Source: Bin87 sp965197635
GTDB taxonomy: Bacteria; Chloroflexota; Dehalococcoidia; Lucifugimonadales; UBA3495
NCBI GenBank assembly: GCA_965197635.1
Contig: OZ240218.1
Location: 496,001-560,000, forward strand
Reading direction: 5' to 3'
DNA length: 64,000 nt
The notes under the pieces are model-generated. The model searched no databases and was not told the origin of the DNA. It saw nothing but the letters and a program-made list of their open reading frames with translations. Position numbers and translations under genes: made by a program. Positions 1-9,628 of this stretch are shown piece by piece. The number at the start of each line of letters is the position of its first letter. Position 1 is the first letter of the stretch.

Positions 1-938
1 AGGACCCAGCGCAGTGGTACGGGCGGTTGGCCGGTGTGATACCAGAGTGCGGTTTGCGAAGTGATTGCCACCGCGCGGGTCGTGTGGTCGTACCAAGCCA
101 CTGCCGTCCGGTCCCAAGAGGTGTCGTCATGGTCCAGGAGCGCTTGCAGTGTGGGCAAGCGAGCGCCCTTCACGGGTGGACGCCCGTTCTGGCCGGGCCG
201 ACGGATTGGCGCCGGTGCGTCGAGGCCAGCATCCAACCGCAATCGGGTGATGCAGGTAACGGGTTGGGGCAGCGATTGGCAGCAGTGGAGCCGGTCCAGA
301 GCCTGCCCCGTGCTACGATACGGGGACGGCGTAACTACTATCGCCCACCAGTACCAGGGAACGGTGGGGCAACCAGCGTGGTTCGGCAGGCTCACCATGA
401 GCGGGATTGCATGATCATCTGCTGGGCCCGATCGGTGAGCTTTTGGTGCGGGCGTCCGCGCGGGCGATAATATCCGGCCGAAGGCGCCAAAGCGGTCAGC
501 ACCGGCCGAGCCCAATAGCGTCCGGCCCAGGGGACGTGGCCCCGCCACCTCAGGCTGATCCAGCGCCAGCCGCTGACCTTGACCAGATAGCGGCGGCTGG
601 CACGCACCGCATCGCGGTAGCTGCCACGGGCTTTGATTTTAGGGCCGCCGCGTCGCTCCACGGTTTCCCGATTGGTAAATGGCTCGTATGCCGAACACCA
701 GGGGACCATCACCCGGGTCCGGCTGCTGGATTAGCAGCGTCAGCAGGACCTGGGATACCGGCAGTGGCGACCACACCGCTCGATTGCGTACGTGATGGTA
801 GCGGGCATAGTTGCGGTCATCGCGGTGGCCCATGACGCGGAGCGCCGCGGCTACGGTGCGCGGGCCGGGAGCCAGTATCGCGCCGACCAGCCGCACCTGG
901 ACTTTGATCCAGGTTCGGCTTGGGAACCGCGTTGCCAA
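1..938 (-). pseudogene. Degenerate IS701/DDE_5-like transposase, runs off the window start
   Basis: Read on the minus strand from about 938 down to base 1, the conceptual translation follows the DDE_5 (IS701-like) transposase plan in order: GPRTVAAALRVMGHRDD near the N-terminus, then ARGSYRDAVRAS, VKVSGWRW, IPWAG-like and LAPSAGYY/RGRPHQKLTDRA segments, then LVLVGDSSYAV (a catalytic-Asp-like motif, about 320-355), RLDAGLDAPAP/GRPPVKGARLPT (about 150-250) and ALWYHTGQPPVPLRWVL at the window edge. The segments lie in different frames: there is a frame break near 690-710, a stop at 392-394 and another stop just after the DSSYAV motif. It is therefore dead, and its C-terminus lies outside the window. 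The family call is from motif memory. It is a different family member from the IS701 transposase at 15-16.3 kb. Confidence 0.75.
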
Positions 939-1084
939 GGGAGTGAGAACGGGTCAAATGGCATCCGGCAGGGTAAGCATGGTTGGGCCTTATTGTGGAA
1001 ATCGGGTCAGGCCAGCTTACCCTGGTTTTATAATGTGCCTAACTTTTGTACAAAGTCCAGCTTAGACGTTGTGCAAAAAGGGCG

Positions 1085-1275
1085 TAATTGGGATGGAAGT
1101 ATGAGATCGGAGAGGGGGGAGTTAGCCGTAATGTGGAGACATGGCACGCCCAACTTATCTCAGCGACCTCTGCGACCGAGAGGGCAGTTGCTGGAACCCT
1201 TGTTGCCCAGGCGTCGGGTGGTGGAGCGAACCTTCGGCTGGTCGAACCTGCAACGGCGGTTGAGTAAGGACTAAA
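1085..1275 (+). pseudogene. Internally deleted IS5-family remnant
   Basis: The first part (1085-1205) matches the start of the IS5 element at 62 kb base for base in many places, including the GAGAGGG stretch and the region coding PTYLSDLCDRE, equivalent to PAYPSDLSDRE there. It then jumps directly to the C-terminal IS5 motif RRRVVERTFGWSNLQRRLSKD (about 1212-1274). The whole catalytic middle is missing, leaving about 190 bp. This is a deletion derivative and cannot move on its own; a MITE-like behaviour is possible but only one copy is visible. Confidence 0.65.
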
Positions 1276-1366
1276 CCGATGCCAAGGTGAAACCCGCATC
1301 AGCGTTGGATAGAATAAGGGCAGTTGAGTTGGTTAGTCATGAGATCCGAGGGGGTTGCTGTTGGGC

Positions 1367-1584
1367 ATGAAGGAGATGGTGGCGCTGCTGGAGCGGTGGC
1401 AATTGGATGAGGCTGAGGTACGAAGGCGGATTTACCGAGCGCCGACACCCCGAGAGCGAGAACGGTGGCACGCACTATGGCTGCTGGCGTCGGGCTGGAC
1501 GGCAGCGGCGGTAGCCGAGGCGTTGGGGAGGGAAGCCCATATCATTGGTCGCTGGGCGGCGGCGTTCGCCGAGGGTGGTCCTAA
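1367..1584 (+). pseudogene. IS630-type transposase N-terminal fragment
   Basis: The 72-residue frame from ATG 1367 encodes a helix-turn-helix of the kind that opens IS630-family transposases (TPRERERWHALWLLASGW, AAAVAEALGR, IIGRWAAAFAEGG). The frame stops being transposase-like exactly where the degenerate IS1380 begins at 1585, so that insertion cut it. I see no continuation on the other side of that element (after 2889), so the DDE domain was lost in a later deletion or rearrangement. Confidence 0.6.
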
Positions 1585-2889
1585 CCCGAATCCACCGAAA
1601 GGCATTGTGGGAGCACTGGAATGGGACACGAGGGTGATGAAGACGCGATCGTTCGGGCGGAATGCGGGTAGCTGGGCCTGGTGGTGGGCAATCGGCCCAC
1701 CAGTGTCAGGCGTGGGGAGCCGCTGCTGGATGAGCCGGCGGCAACAGGGAAAACTCGCTGGTCCATCTGGCGCGAGCTGGGGAGACGATTGACTGACTGG
1801 CGGATGGGATTGGCGGGCCGGTTGCCGGCGCTACCATCAGGAAGGGAGTGGCAGGGCACGCAATCGAGTGAGGGCGCGAGTGAACTGGTTTTCCCAGGGC
1901 CAGTGCTGGGGAAGATGCAAAGTGAGGCGGCGCGCCTTGCGGGTGAGGCGTCCGGCCAGGGCGAAGAAGCGTCGTCGGAGGGTCTTGGTGGTTACCACCT
2001 CTGGCTCACCCAGACCGATGCGGGCGGTCCAGCGAGCCAGGTTGTGGGCGATGACCTGGACGGCCCGCCAGGCGGCGTTGGCGGCGAAGCGGCCCGAGGG
2101 GAGATGGTTGAGGCCCACGCCGTGCTTGAGGTCGCGGATGGCATCCTCGATCTCGGCGTGGCGGCGGTGGTCGGCCTCCAGTTCCCGGGCATCCCCCTCC
2201 CGGTCGGTGATGAAGCCGTGGTAGCTGTAGCTGGCGAAAAGGGCCAGTTGGGAACCGGGCTTGGGCTGCACTCTGCGGACGATGAGCCGCACCGGCGCGG
2301 CGTCGTGCGCCGGGTGAACGGGGTGTAGGTGGTTGCGGCCACGCCGGCGGCGCCGTCCATCCAGTAGGGGATGGGCGTCCAGTCCCTTTCGGGTATGGCC
2401 TCGATGAGGTTCCGCAACCGGGCGTGCTGGCGGATGGTGATGGAGAAGCGGACATCTATCTTGTGGCAGACCGCGACGATGGCGTGGGTGTAGAAGCCGG
2501 GGTCGGCCCGCACCGTGAGTGGTCCGGTGGCCCCGGCATAACGCACTCGTCCTACCGTCTCCCGCAGGAAGTGAGCGGCGCCTCGAGCCGTGTTGGCCCG
2601 GCCCTGGCGCAGCAGAGACATCAGCACTTCGCCGATTCCGGCGGTACCGGCCAGCAGCGGGTGATAGCCCCGCTGGCCGGTGTATCGGAGGCAGCATCCC
2701 AGCGTTGACCACCAGACGGTGATCGTCAAAGGCGACATGGATGCGGTCGGGTTGCTCAGGTGGTAGCATCTATTGGGTGCTCCTGATCTGGGGTTTGTTT
2801 GGTATTTCAAAACCCATTATCCCCAAACGCAGGAGCGCTTTCTTACCCTCTCAGCGCACCGACAGACTCATCCATTCGGTGGATCCGGG
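1585..2889 (-). mobile_element. IS1380-family element, degenerate copy C (1305 bp)
   Basis: The ends CCCGAATCCACCGAA (1585 onward) and TTCGGTGGATCCGGG (ending 2889) are inverted repeats and match the ends of the two full 1710-bp copies at 17996-19705 and 35454-37163. This copy is about 400 bp shorter, because the transposase has lost its middle-N-terminal part. The flanks CCTAA (left) and TTTAG (right) do not form a convincing duplication, unlike the full copies. It is clearly older than the other two. Confidence 0.8.
1837..2769 (-). pseudogene. IS1380 transposase, internally deleted and frameshifted
   Basis: Residues MLPPEQPDRIHVAFDDHRLV at the start (2769 downward) match the intact IS1380 transposases. 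The reading then jumps by deletion to the TGQRGYHPLLAGTAG segment, which lies in another frame (about 2660-2330). After a further frame change it returns to the first frame for VRLIVRRVQPKPGSQ through RALPLPS (about 2290-1837). About 150 residues, including the segment equivalent to DPLTIDLDSTICETYG with a catalytic Asp, are absent. It is inactive. Confidence 0.8.
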
Positions 2890-3172
2890 TTTAGGGATCC
2901 AACTGCCGGCGAACCCGTCCAATACTGCTCTTATCTCACTACCCATCCCCCTTGCTCAACCCGCCTCAAGCGCCTGCTGTCCGCGCGTATTATATCAGAA
3001 TAGCGGGAACGCCCTGATCGCGGATGCCTGTGCATACTTGGTGTCCGTCTCGCATCGGTCACTATTGGTGGCACAGTAATAACGATTCCGCCGCCGCAGA
3101 TGATGGTTCCCAGTGTGCAGCAAAGCCAGGCCATTGTGGGCCTTATGTTTCAAATCCCTGGCAGATTTCCGG
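2890..3172. other. Intergenic, no gene seen
   Basis: No frame here shows recognisable domains or a start with a ribosome-binding site. It is the right flank of the degenerate IS1380 and the region downstream of the membrane protein gene. I see no clear terminator. Confidence 0.4.
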
Positions 3173-3889
3173 TTAACCCACCGCTGCCCAGACCAGGGTT
3201 ACCCCTCCTGCTATTACCAGCGAGGCGGCCCACAGCAGGTCCAGGTTGATCCAGCCGCGCCGCAAAAACGCGAGGCCGACCCGGTAATAGACCACCACTG
3301 CCGCGGCCAGCATAGCGGTCAGCATCACCACGGTGTGCATCAGCAGGCCCACCAGCCACCAGATTGGCGCGTCGGTCAGGGACAGGAAACCGCCGTGTTC
3401 GCCCAGGTCTCCGGCAATCCCAGCGGAAGCCGTCGGGCCGGTCAGGGCCAATGCTACGGGGGCCAGCATCAACCCGGCGCCGTGGGCCGTTGCCATCAGA
3501 AACGACCAGGCGATCAGGTCCCGTCCGCCCACGTTCATGCCTACCCACCGGGGATGCCGGTAGTACAGGACCAGACGGAACACGCCGAAACCGAGCAGTA
3601 TCGCGCCGGCGGCGAGTCTTACCCACCGCAGGGGGAGGAACGCCCCCACCGCAACCAGCGCCACCATCACCACAGCCACCGAAATCAGGTGTCCCAGGGC
3701 GATGTATCCCGTAGCCGTGTAGAGCTGTGCCGGTCGCTGGCGTTGCAAGGCCAGCGCCACCGCGAACAGCCAGCCCATGGCGGGGTTCAGTCCGTGAAAG
3801 ATGCCCAGCGCGGCCAATCCCAGCCACGGCCCCAGCGACGTAAGAGCCGCCGGGTCGGGGATGAGAGCGTGCAGCAAGAATACCTGCAT
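3173..3889 (-). CDS. Polytopic membrane protein, possible NiCoT/UreH-like transporter
   Basis: A 239-residue, very hydrophobic protein with about six predicted membrane segments. The first contains GIFHGLNPAMGW, which resembles the H-G-x-x-P type motif of the first helix in NiCoT/UreH/HupE-like metal and thiol transporters, although the acidic metal-binding pattern is not complete. Other helices are rich in Ala, Val and Leu, and two carry histidines (TAHGAGLM and LMHTVVML). GTG at 3892 and ATG at 3889 are alternative starts; no strong ribosome-binding site separates them. It stands alone, between IS remnants and the SBP56 gene. The cargo cannot be told from sequence, and a generic membrane protein of unknown role is equally possible. 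Confidence 0.55.
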   Translation of the reverse strand: MQVFLLHALIPDPAALTSLGPWLGLAALGIFHGLNPAMGWLFAVALALQRQRPAQLYTATGYIALGHLISVAVVMVALVAVGAFLPLRWVRLAAGAILLGFGVFRLVLYYRHPRWVGMNVGGRDLIAWSFLMATAHGAGLMLAPVALALTGPTASAGIAGDLGEHGGFLSLTDAPIWWLVGLLMHTVVMLTAMLAAAVVVYYRVGLAFLRRGWINLDLLWAASLVIAGGVTLVWAAVG

Positions 3890-3965
3890 CACAGCTACGG
3901 CGGGTCTATAACGGCAAAACGGGGCGAGTGATTATTCGCTCCTACGGAAGCTGGGCGTTAGGATG

Positions 3966-3993
3966 TAGGGGCGACGCATACGTCGCCCCTACG
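3966..3993. repeat. Perfect hairpin repeat in the SBP56/membrane protein gap
   Basis: GTAGGGGCGACG and CGTCGCCCCTAC form a 12-bp perfect stem around a CATA loop. No T-run follows on either strand, so it is not a clear intrinsic terminator. The inner part of the MITE at 5567-5676 carries a similar stem (AGGGGCGAATGG/CCATTCGCCCCT), which suggests a small dispersed hairpin family. Confidence 0.6.
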
Positions 3994-4019
3994 ATGCAGT
4001 TGCGCCACTGATATGGCCT

Positions 4020-5402
4020 TTACGGGAAGCAGAAGGTATCGGAGGAGGCGTCGCCGCCCTGGAGGCGCACCTGGTGGCTGCGCGTCTTGCCGTAATCGAT
4101 GAAGAAGTCCTGGTTGACGGACATCCCGCCCGTCTGGTCAGCGTCGATGCGGCAGAGCCATCCGTTGAGGCCGTCGGGATAGAACTGGTCGTCCCACGAA
4201 GAATAGAGCGAGTTGGTGAGGTACACGCGGCGTCCGTCGCGGCTGATCTCCACCATCTGCGGACCGCCGGTGAGCCTCGCGCCGTTGGGGTGGGACGCCT
4301 GCCGAACCACACCGCCCATTTCCAGCTCGGCGGTCTGCACCGGATTGAACGGGTCGGACACGTCGTACTGCAGCAGCTTGCCCGTGCCCCAGCAGGACAC
4401 GTACAGCAACTTGTCGTCCAGGGAGAGGTCGATGTCAGTAATCAGCGGCGGCACCGCGCCCAGGGGCTGCAAGGCCGGCGGCAATACCGAAGCATCGGCG
4501 GCCTCGGCGGGTATTGAGATTATCTTGCGGGCGGCCCATTCCTCGCCGTCGCGATACCAGACGAAGATGGAGCCGGACAAGTCCTCGGTGCTGACCACCA
4601 CGCCGCAGAAGCCGTAGTGCCGCGTAGGGTTGTGGGCCGGTCGCAGTTCCAGGGTCATTTGATGCTGCGCTCCCAGGTCAACTGCCTGACGGTGCGCCCG
4701 CCGCCGCATGTCCCAGAAGTGCAACACATGGCCGTAATTCTGTCCCACCACGTCCTCCAGGCGTGCCCCGTTCTCGAACATTTCGGGGGTTCCCCACTCG
4801 CTGGTTACCATGGTGTCGAGGCCGATGTGCCACCAGAAGTCGTAGGCCAGTTCCTGCGGCCCGCGGTCCAGTTCCCAAGGCCCGATGGGTTCAAAGGTGT
4901 AGTGGTCCAGGAGCATGATGCCGCCGGGCCGGTCGCCCTCGGCTGATCCCAACGCGCTGACGTAGATGGCGTCCGGCCCGCAGTGGACGGTATGCGGCCG
5001 GGAGTAGCCGGCCCGCTGGATTTCCTCCGCCTCGATGGTTTTGACGATGCGCGGACGGGCCGGGTCGGGCTGGGTATCCAGGATGTAGATGCGGCTGGAT
5101 GCCAAGGTGGGCACCACCAGGTAGCGGCGCTCCAGATGTGGGTGGGCCGATGACGGACAGAGTGCCGCGCTGCACGCGTTCCATCCAAAGTGGTGCAACT
5201 CGTCGTTCAGGTAGGGCATGGGAACCGAGTGGACCACCTGTGAATACGACGCCGAGTTGGGATCGCAGTCCACCACGGTCATGGCGTCAGGTTCGCCAGA
5301 ATCGGGGTTGAGCACGGCGACATAGGCCAAGCGCTCCTGCGGCGCCTCCATAGCCAGTCGCGCCGAAGGGTAAAATGTAGGGTCAGGTCGCCAAAGAGCC
5401 AT
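4020..5402 (-). CDS. SBP56 / selenium-binding protein family, methanethiol oxidase-like
   Basis: 460 residues, the usual length for the SBP56/SELENBP1 family. Family landmarks appear in order: ERLAYVAVLNP, HHFGWNACSAALCPSS (carrying the conserved Cys region linked to metal/selenium binding), RRYLVVPTLASSRIY, SRPHTVHCGPDAIYVSALG, TSEWGTPEMFENG, YGFCGVV, and DIDLSLDDKLLYVSCWGTG-KLLQYDVSDP near the C-terminus. The fold is a beta-propeller. Characterised members oxidise methanethiol to formaldehyde, hydrogen sulfide and hydrogen peroxide (bacterial MtoX, human SELENBP1); that activity is inferred here from family only. No secretion signal is visible, whereas MtoX of methylotrophs is periplasmic. 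The start at 5402 follows GGAGG. No SCO1/SenC-like or other MtoX partner is adjacent, so it is probably monocistronic. Confidence 0.88.
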   Translation of the reverse strand: MALWRPDPTFYPSARLAMEAPQERLAYVAVLNPDSGEPDAMTVVDCDPNSASYSQVVHSVPMPYLNDELHHFGWNACSAALCPSSAHPHLERRYLVVPTLASSRIYILDTQPDPARPRIVKTIEAEEIQRAGYSRPHTVHCGPDAIYVSALGSAEGDRPGGIMLLDHYTFEPIGPWELDRGPQELAYDFWWHIGLDTMVTSEWGTPEMFENGARLEDVVGQNYGHVLHFWDMRRRAHRQAVDLGAQHQMTLELRPAHNPTRHYGFCGVVVSTEDLSGSIFVWYRDGEEWAARKIISIPAEAADASVLPPALQPLGAVPPLITDIDLSLDDKLLYVSCWGTGKLLQYDVSDPFNPVQTAELEMGGVVRQASHPNGARLTGGPQMVEISRDGRRVYLTNSLYSSWDDQFYPDGLNGWLCRIDADQTGGMSVNQDFFIDYGKTRSHQVRLQGGDASSDTFCFP

Positions 5403-5566
5403 CTTTCCAGCCTCCGATTGTTGGTAACGGTTGACCCCGCTTGTATCGGAGTCTGTCGGTAGCGTGCGTTATTCTAAACTCCGGCCCACCGCAGGGCAAC
5501 TTACCACGTCGGTTCACGTGGACCCGGTTTGTCGTTGCGAGCGAAACAATCGCATCCGTGCTTGAG

Positions 5567-5676
5567 GTAGCGTTCCGATTTAGGTGGTTTCCGTCCGTAG
5601 GGGCGAATGGCCATTCGCCCCTATCCGCACTAGCAACGGCATCTATGGAATCAAACCACCTAATACGGAACGCTAC
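5567..5676. repeat. MITE-like inverted-repeat element (110 bp), copy 1
   Basis: The ends GTAGCGTTCCGATTTAGGTG and (inverted) CACCTAATACGGAACGCTAC are terminal inverted repeats of about 24 bp with a few mismatches. The centre carries a second stem, AGGGGCGAATGG/CCATTCGCCCCT. A relative with the same ends but a different core lies at 55432-55515. No coding potential. It sits about 90 bp upstream of the pepA start, so it could affect that promoter region. Confidence 0.75.
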
Positions 5677-5767
5677 CATGAGGAGGAGTTCGGTTGTGCG
5701 ATGGCCGGCGGGGCGGCATAATCTCGCCATGACGAAGATCAACAAACGGTGTCACAGGAGAGAAGCC

Positions 5768-7312
5768 ATGCCTACCACGATGAAAGTTGTCGCCGGCGAC
5801 GTAACCGATTTTGCCACACCGGCGTTGGTGGTCAATCTGTTCCAGGGAGTTACCCAACCGGGTGGTGGGACCGGCGCGGTTGACCGGGCGTTGGACGGCG
5901 CCATATCTGCTCTCATCGCCGACGGCGAGATCAAGGGCAAGCTGGGCGAAACGACCCTGATCCATACCTTGGGACGAATTCCGGCCGGTCGGGTCGTGGT
6001 GGCGGGACTGGGCAAGTCGGGAGATTTTGACGCCGCCGCCGTGCGTCGAGTCAGCGGCGAGGTCGCCCGGTTCCTGCGGCGCAAAGGGGTATCTGAGTTT
6101 GCCACCATCGCCCACGGCGCGGGCATCGGCGGGCTGGACGCCGGCGAGTCGGCACAGGCCATCGCCGAGGGGACGCTGCTGGGGTTGTACCAGTTTGATA
6201 CCTACCGGAGCAACGGCAATGGCTCTGGCGCGAATGAGGATTCGGACGGCGGCGAGGGCGGCATTGACAGCGTAACCATCGTGGAGCGGGACGCCGGCAG
6301 CATCGACGCTTTGGCGGCCGGCGCGTCCATCGGCACGGTACTGGCCGAATCGACCATGCTGGCGCGGGACCTGGTGAACCATCCCGCCAACGTGATGACG
6401 CCGACCCGCATGGCCGACGCGGCTCGGCAGGTGGCGGAGTCCGTTGGGTTGGATTTGGACGTGATGGACCGGGACCGGATGAAGGAGCACGGCATGGGGG
6501 CGTTCCTGGGCGTGGCCCAGGGCAGCGAGGAACCGCCCAAGCTCATCATCCTGACCTATCGGGGCGACCCGGATCATCCCGAAAACAACCTGGGACTGGT
6601 GGGCAAGGGCATCACGTTTGACACCGGCGGCATCTCGTTGAAGCCGGCCGCAAACATGGAGGCGATGAAGGGCGACATGGCCGGCGGCGCGTCGGTGATC
6701 GCGGCGATGCGGGCCATCGGTTCGTTGAAACCGCGCATCAATGTGACCGGCCTGATCGCCGCCACGGAGAATATGCCCGGCGGTCGGGCGCAACGGCCGG
6801 GCGACGTGGTTACGGCGATGAATGGCAAGACCATCGAGGTCATCAACACTGACGCCGAAGGCCGGCTGGTGCTGGCGGACGCGCTGTGCTATGCGCGCAG
6901 CCTGGGCATTACCAGGCTCGTGGACGTGGCCACGCTGACCGGCGCGATGGTGGTGACGCTGGGCAAAGCCTGCACCGGCATAATGGGCAACTCGCCGAAG
7001 CTGGCGAAGGATTTGAGCGCCGCCGGCGACCGCAGCGGAGAGCGGTTCTGGGAACTGCCCATGCTAGAGGACTACCGGGAATTGATAAGGTCGGATGTAG
7101 CGGATATGAAAAACTCTGGCGGTCGCCAGGCTGGGTCGATCACAGCGGCAATGCTGCTGCGGGAGTTCGCCGAGGACGCCGACTGGGTGCACTTGGACAT
7201 CGCCGGCACATCCACCGCTTCCAGCAGCAAGGGCCACCTGGTGAAGGGGGCGACCGGGGTGCCGACGCGCACGCTGGCGCAGCTGGCGCTGAATTTAGCC
7301 AACGGCAGCTGA
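5768..7312 (+). CDS. pepA: Leucyl aminopeptidase (M17, cytosol aminopeptidase)
   Basis: 514 residues. The N-terminal half is the variable macrodomain-like part. The C-terminal catalytic domain holds the family signature NTDAEGRL (residues 360-367) with Asp362 and Glu364 as metal ligands and Arg366 as the catalytic Arg. It also has GLVGKGITFDTGG (Lys280, Asp285), SLKP (Lys292) and MKGDMAGG (Asp303). These are the two-metal-site residues of M17 enzymes. It removes N-terminal residues from peptides in the cytoplasm, normally as a hexamer. ATG 5768 is chosen because AGGAG ends 7 nt before it; an open frame extends further upstream but lacks a site and crosses the MITE. A Gly/Asn/Asp-rich insert (residues about 149-165) is an unusual loop. 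It appears monocistronic. Confidence 0.95.
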   Translation: MPTTMKVVAGDVTDFATPALVVNLFQGVTQPGGGTGAVDRALDGAISALIADGEIKGKLGETTLIHTLGRIPAGRVVVAGLGKSGDFDAAAVRRVSGEVARFLRRKGVSEFATIAHGAGIGGLDAGESAQAIAEGTLLGLYQFDTYRSNGNGSGANEDSDGGEGGIDSVTIVERDAGSIDALAAGASIGTVLAESTMLARDLVNHPANVMTPTRMADAARQVAESVGLDLDVMDRDRMKEHGMGAFLGVAQGSEEPPKLIILTYRGDPDHPENNLGLVGKGITFDTGGISLKPAANMEAMKGDMAGGASVIAAMRAIGSLKPRINVTGLIAATENMPGGRAQRPGDVVTAMNGKTIEVINTDAEGRLVLADALCYARSLGITRLVDVATLTGAMVVTLGKACTGIMGNSPKLAKDLSAAGDRSGERFWELPMLEDYRELIRSDVADMKNSGGRQAGSITAAMLLREFAEDADWVHLDIAGTSTASSSKGHLVKGATGVPTRTLAQLALNLANGS

Positions 7313-7583
7313 AATCGTGCGCGTCGGGTTTGGAAGCCAGACCCTTGCCAAACTGTCGCGTAACTGGCGTCAGGATCAGGAGTACCGGTGTTGGGATGAG
7401 TGAGTTGGTAAGGGCGCGGCCATGATGGTGGTTTTTCTCCTGCCCCAAAAACGCCGCCTAATGGACCGCACCGCTTCACCGGAACATTAGGTGACGGCGC
7501 GGACGGTGTTCCAATGAGGCGATTGCTGGACGACCTGACCGTTGACAGGCCGGCATTGCCTTGCCTATCTTAATGTGGAGCGC

Positions 7584-7659
7584 GTCCCAGTAGCTCAGTG
7601 GATAGAGCGGCTGCCTTCTAAGCAGCTGGCCGCGGGTTCGAATCCTGCCTGGGACGCCA
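7584..7659 (+). tRNA. tRNA-Arg (anticodon TCT)
   Basis: 76 nt with encoded CCA. The acceptor stem pairs GTCCCAG with CTGGGAC, followed by G-CCA. The anticodon arm is GCTGC-CTTCTAA-GCAGC, giving TCT at 7617-7619, which reads AGA/AGG Arg codons. The T arm contains GGTTCGAATCC. The DNA directly downstream (7660-7720) is AT-rich and is followed by an IS-dense accessory zone, so its 3' end is a plausible integration site; no duplicated 3' end was found in the window. Confidence 0.95.
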
Positions 7660-7890
7660 CTTTGTCCCAAATTTCAGTATGATTTTGCATTTTTAGGATT
7701 TAGTTACCACTTTGAATACCACTAATTATTTGATCCGCACGGCCTGGCCAACCCCTCAATCGAAGGGATGTTTAGCGTGCGTTGGCAGCGACGAATAGGC
7801 CGGTTTCTCTTTTTCAACCAATCAGCCCATGCTCCTCGTCCAGTCAATGGCAGACTCTTGAGAATCATACCGCGATCCTTGGGAGCACGG

Positions 7891-8301
7891 CTACTGAGCC
7901 AATCGGCGGTCCCTCTCAGCGTCGTCGTGGTTTCCCAAGTTTTCATGTATCCACACCCGCAACCTGTACGCTTCAGAATCCTGGTCGGGGAACAGCTCGA
8001 GGTGCCGGTTCATGTCGGCTAACGCCTGGTGCCGATCTGGCGGCGACAGTTGAGTCAAGGCAATCGCGCGGTGTCCGTACCCCATTGGGTGGCGCGGGTC
8101 GAGCTCTATGGCGCGGGTGGCGTCCTCGACTCCCTTGTGAGGGTGGGGTGTCGGCGCGATGATATAAACGTGGGCGCGACGACGCCAGTGTCCGGCGTCA
8201 TCCGGTTCGAGTTCGATTGCACTGGTGCAATTTGCCATAGCCTCGTCGTGCCGACCCGCGTACATGGATGAGGTGACTCTGGCTTCGTACAGGCCACCCA
8301 C
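7891..8301 (-). CDS. TPR repeat protein, probably an N-terminally truncated remnant
   Basis: 136 residues made of three tetratricopeptide-like units: DEAMANCTSAIELEPDDAGH, GVEDATRAIELDPRHPMGYG, and ALADMNRHLELFPDQDSEAY, followed by a short basic tail. Such helical repeats bind partner proteins. There is no signal peptide, membrane segment or catalytic domain. The upstream end lies only about 50 bp from the left end of an ISNCY-like element (8354), and no ribosome-binding site precedes the first Met, so I suspect the element or an associated deletion removed the beginning of a longer gene. Confidence 0.6.
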   Translation of the reverse strand: MGGLYEARVTSSMYAGRHDEAMANCTSAIELEPDDAGHWRRRAHVYIIAPTPHPHKGVEDATRAIELDPRHPMGYGHRAIALTQLSPPDRHQALADMNRHLELFPDQDSEAYRLRVWIHENLGNHDDAERDRRLAQ

Positions 8302-8378
8302 TTCCGTGTCAATGTGTGTTGTTCTACGATTCCGTCCGCAGCTAACTGTTCAGCGAAAATGTCCGTCCCCTGAAGGAT

Positions 8379-9616
8379 GTGACATTGAACCAACGCGAAC
8401 AAACGAAACTCCACGTGCTCAACTCCGTTTTGGAATACCAGGTGCCCATCGACCAGGCCGCCGAGCTGCTGGGAGTGACCCAGCGCCACGCCCGCCGCAT
8501 GCTGGCCGCCTATCGCAAAGACGGCGCCGCCGCGCTGGCACATGGCAACCGCGGCCGTGGACCCCACAACGCTATCCCAGCCGCGGAGGCTGCCGCGGTG
8601 GTGGAACTGGCCAGCCAGCGCTACGAGGGCGCCAACCACACTCACCTCACCGAGTTGCTGCGGGAACGGGAAGGGATCGACTTGAGCCGGCCCACCGTGC
8701 GGCGCATTCTCACCCAGGCTGGCATCGGCAGTCCCCGCAGCCGGCGCTCGCCCCAGCACCGTTTTCGCCGCCAGCGGATGCCCCAGGCTGGGCTGCTGGT
8801 GCAGCTGGACGGCAGTCGTCATGCCTGGCGGGAGGACCGAGGGCCGAAGTTTGTGCTGCTGCTGGCGGTGGACGATGCCACCGGCGTGGTGTCCAACGCC
8901 GTGTTTCGGACGCGAGGATACTCGGGGCTACTTCATGCTGCTGGAGGGCTTGATCGAAGACTGGAGCATACCCCTTGGCGCTGTACAGCGACCACCACGC
9001 CGTGTTCAAGCACAACGCCCGCAAAGGGGAGACTGCTGCGGAAGCCACTCAGTTCACCCGTGCCTTGCCGGAACTGGGGATCCGGCAGATCTTCGCCCGC
9101 TCTCTCCAGGCCAAGGGCCGGGTGGAACGCATGGCGGAAACCTTCCAGGATCGCCTGGTCACCGAGTTGCGCCTGGCTGACGCCAGAACCATCGATCAGG
9201 CCACCGCCGTGCTGCGAGACTTCCTGCCTCGTTTCAACGCCCGGTTTGCCGTCCAGGCGAAGTATCCCGAACCCGCCTACCGTCCGGTAGCCCCTGATCT
9301 GCGCCGCTCCGAGACCCGGTGCTTCAAGGACACCCGCAAGGTGGCACTGGACAACACCGTGAAGTATCACTGGCGGGTGCTGCAACTGCTGCCCGATCAG
9401 GAACGCCCCAGCTACGCCGGACTGTGTGTGGAGGTCCTGGAACGACCCGATGGTGAAGTCATCATCAAGTACGAGGGTCGCACGGTGGCTACCCAGGAAC
9501 CGCCGCCACGGATGGGTGCGCGGTGGGCCTCGGTCAGCCCATGGTCTCCCGGCCCTGAGCTGAAACGGATCGGCGGCAGCGTCGGAGACTACGACATCGG
9601 CAAGTCCCAGCAGTAA
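8379..9616 (+). pseudogene. ISNCY-type (rve integrase core) transposase, one frameshift
   Basis: The N-terminal helix-turn-helix (QAAELLGVTQRHARRMLAAY) leads to a DDE core: LVQLDGSRHAWREDRGP (first Asp), LLLAVDDATGVVSNAVF, then LALYSDHHAVFKHN (second Asp) and QAKGRVERMAETFQDRLV (Glu). The reading frame breaks near 8925, between the VFRTRGY segment and the following GYFMLLEGLIEDWS segment, which is in the next frame. Apart from this break the sequence is well conserved to residue Q at 9616. As written it cannot make a full transposase; a programmed shift is not typical of this group. Confidence 0.8.
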
Positions 9617-9628
9617 CATCTGGCCGCG

